Shown: positions 5,541-7,292 of the stretch, piece by piece
Layout: each line of letters opens with the position of its first letter
Numbering within the stretch: the first letter of the stretch is position 1
Assembly (NCBI GenBank): GCA_947461165.1
Contig: CANHJR010000058.1
Location: forward strand, 1 to 7,292
Source of the DNA: Saprospirales bacterium
Lineage (GTDB): Bacteria; Bacteroidota; Bacteroidia; Chitinophagales; JADJOU01
Direction: 5' to 3'
DNA length: 7,292 bases
Program-made: the position numbers and the translations under genes
Notes under the pieces: generated by a model
Databases searched by the model: none
The model's input: the letters and a program-made list of their open reading frames with translations, nothing else
Told to the model about the DNA's origin: nothing

Positions 5541-7292
5541 TTAAAATCCAAAAATCGCCTTCAAATCTAGTTCTTTGATCGGACCAAACTCTTGGACATC
5601 TTCCATTTTCAATTTCGATTTATCACCCATAATTACCGTTGTAAAGTCCTTGTTTGAAATTCGCTTTTGAAATTCGGCAACAAACTTAGTTAAATTGGTT
5701 GTTTTAATAGCTGCCAACACATCTTTGCGGTAATCGTAGTCAAATCCTAAATCCTTCATATTTAAGCTTGCCCAGTATATATTGTCTCTAACAATTCGAT
5801 CAGAAGATATTTGTTTTATCACACTGTTCTTTGAATTGTTGAATTGAATCTCTACACTTGGATTCGTGTTCATGAGTTTCTTAAACTCTTTTGCAGCTGT
5901 TCCCATTTTGTCGGCCTGTGTTCCAATAAAAGATTGGAAGAAAAATGGCTCTCCTTTGAGAGCAGGTTTGACATAGCTTGAGTTAGCAGAATAAGCCAAT
6001 GCTTTTTGCTCTCTCAACTCTTGGAATACGATGGAGGACAACCCTGAACCAAAAAAGTCATTATACATCGACTGGAAAGGAAGAATTGTTTTGTCATATT
6101 TGTCAGCTTGGCGTGTCATCATTATCTGCGCCTGCACCATATTCGGGTAGTTATAAAACAAAATATTGTTTTGCTGTGTTGGAGTCACTGCAAGTTCATG
6201 TAGTTTTTTCGGGGCAGTTTTGAATTTTGCTGTTTTGTAAAATTTGGGAATGCTTTTCAAAATTATAGATTCGTTCTGTCCATAAAAAAACAAATCATGC
6301 TTAATTTCGGTTAGTTTGTGGATGAATTCAACAATCGTTTCCGGTTTTGTACTCGTGAGCTCTTCGTCCGAATAGACGGTATTATATGGGTTTACTGGGC
6401 CATATTTTGCATAAGTGACCATAGCCGTAAAGATAGAAGACTTGCTAATCTTTGCATTATCCCGTTCCTTTTTGAGGTTGGATATCATCGATTTCCATGA
6501 TTCTTCGTCGACCTTGCACGTATTTAGATTGTCATAAAGAAGTTTTATGCCAGTTGACATATTTTGCTCCAATCCAGATAGCGTAATTATCAATTTATCT
6601 CTTTGGACACTTGTAGCAATTTCTAAGCCATTTTTAAATAATTCTTCTTTGAAGTCCTCATTGCTCAAATCCTTGGTTCCAAGAAAATCAATGTACTTTG
6701 TCGCAAGCATAGATTCTTTAGAATGATCTTTTCCAAATGGAAAAATAATGCAGTATTTTGCAAATGAATTCTCCTTGTTTTTTATGAAACTAAATTTAGT
6801 TCCCAATCCAATCTTTGTTTCTTTTATTTCCGTTTTAAAGTCCACAAAAACAGGATCAATTATCGGGCTTTTCATTTCCGAGATCCTCTTGAAAAAATCA
6901 GAAGAAACATCTCTATTCAGAACAACTGGAGTGATCTGAGGCTTCTCAACTTTTGCTCTATCTTCTTTGCCTTTTCTTTTGTATGAAACGGCATAGTTAT
7001 CTCCTAGGTACTTGTTGGCAAAATCGACAATATCTTGCTTTGTAAGCTTCCTCATGTCTGCAATTCTGCTGGCGTAGTCTGACCATTCTATATTATTTGT
7101 AAAAGCGGCTACAAAAGCACCCGCGCGGGCTTGATTGGTCTCATAGCTTTTGATCATCTTGAGCTCGATATCATTGATACCTGCCTCAACAAGCCAACTA
7201 TCAAATTCGCCCTTTTTTATTTTCTCGACTTGTTCTAAAAGCAATGTTTTGACATCGTCCAATGACTGACCAGTCATTGGTTTGCCATATAG
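5541..7292 (-). CDS. M16 family peptidase, C-terminal portion (5'-truncated by window edge)
   Basis: The frame stays open to the right edge. Five codons (Leu-Tyr-Gly-Lys-Pro) precede the Met at 7277, so 583 residues are visible and the real start lies outside. Numbering from that Met, residues 1-105 look like the end of an M16 (pitrilysin/insulinase) domain. After a Lys/Pro-rich linker come two further M16-type domains (about 120-350 and 360-575). Where a catalytic unit would carry His-x-x-Glu-His, the third domain has Lys194-Tyr-Ile-Asp-Phe198, so this half is non-catalytic. The last domain keeps the substrate-binding Arg/Tyr pair in LREQKALAYS (Arg422, Tyr429). This matches two-unit M16 peptidases of about 930-980 residues, where the N-terminal half holds the zinc site and the C-terminal half closes the chamber. 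Zinc binding and any signal peptide would be in the missing part. It is followed after 26 bases by the transketolase-like gene, which suggests one transcript but no shared pathway. Substrate unknown. Confidence 0.9.
   Translation of the reverse strand, partial: LYGKPMTGQSLDDVKTLLLEQVEKIKKGEFDSWLVEAGINDIELKMIKSYETNQARAGAFVAAFTNNIEWSDYASRIADMRKLTKQDIVDFANKYLGDNYAVSYKRKGKEDRAKVEKPQITPVVLNRDVSSDFFKRISEMKSPIIDPVFVDFKTEIKETKIGLGTKFSFIKNKENSFAKYCIIFPFGKDHSKESMLATKYIDFLGTKDLSNEDFKEELFKNGLEIATSVQRDKLIITLSGLEQNMSTGIKLLYDNLNTCKVDEESWKSMISNLKKERDNAKISKSSIFTAMVTYAKYGPVNPYNTVYSDEELTSTKPETIVEFIHKLTEIKHDLFFYGQNESIILKSIPKFYKTAKFKTAPKKLHELAVTPTQQNNILFYNYPNMVQAQIMMTRQADKYDKTILPFQSMYNDFFGSGLSSIVFQELREQKALAYSANSSYVKPALKGEPFFFQSFIGTQADKMGTAAKEFKKLMNTNPSVEIQFNNSKNSVIKQISSDRIVRDNIYWASLNMKDLGFDYDYRKDVLAAIKTTNLTKFVAEFQKRISNKDFTTVIMGDKSKLKMEDVQEFGPIKELDLKAIFGF

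Noticed and set aside
7275..7277. ATG at 7277 as the true start of the M16 peptidase.
   Set aside because: The frame is open upstream to the window edge, and the downstream sequence begins in the middle of an M16 domain with no signal peptide or HxxEH motif, so the gene is cut by the edge.
1..7292. Mobile element, CRISPR array, phage or toxin-antitoxin content.
   Set aside because: No transposase, integrase, direct repeat array or tRNA-like cloverleaf was seen. Every stretch over 30 bases is accounted for by the genes listed.

Overview
The window looks like ordinary, densely packed chromosome of a Bacteroidota bacterium. The base composition is AT-rich, intergenic gaps are 5-30 bases, and Shine-Dalgarno sequences are mostly absent. 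The lineage call rests on three things: a small four-helix membrane protein of the DUF4293 type, a Tgt whose zinc site is degenerate in the way I remember for Bacteroidota enzymes, and a short lipoprotein with a Cys-Pro-Ala-Tyr motif after its lipidated cysteine. The genus cannot be read from the sequence. A Saprospiria- or Chitinophagia-like member is only a guess.

Left block, plus strand (1-3459). A possible tail of an upstream gene ends at 62. It is followed by a 50-residue lipoprotein gene (75-227), fumarylacetoacetase (244-1482), a DUF4293-like membrane protein (1504-1890), an M42-family metallo-aminopeptidase (1904-2998) and a divergent protein of about 150 residues (3013-3459) that may be distantly related to the GreA/GreB C-terminal fold. 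All are co-directional with very short gaps, so they may be co-transcribed, although their functions (tyrosine breakdown, envelope, peptide turnover) do not form one pathway.

Right block, minus strand (3487-7292). In transcription order it holds the C-terminal part of a large M16-family peptidase that runs off the right edge, an N-terminal-half transketolase-like subunit (4642-5514), and tRNA-guanine transglycosylase (3487-4623). The two blocks converge on a 27-base gap at 3460-3486 that has no convincing terminator.

I see no mobile element, CRISPR array, structural RNA gene, phage gene or defence system. The points worth a second look are subtle. All four zinc ligands of Tgt are replaced. 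The half-transketolase has no C-terminal partner beside it and carries phenylalanine at two positions where histidine is expected. The tgt start appears to be TTG, in the same frame as the preceding gene and separated from it by a single TAA. The lipoprotein gene is short enough to be missed by routine gene calling.
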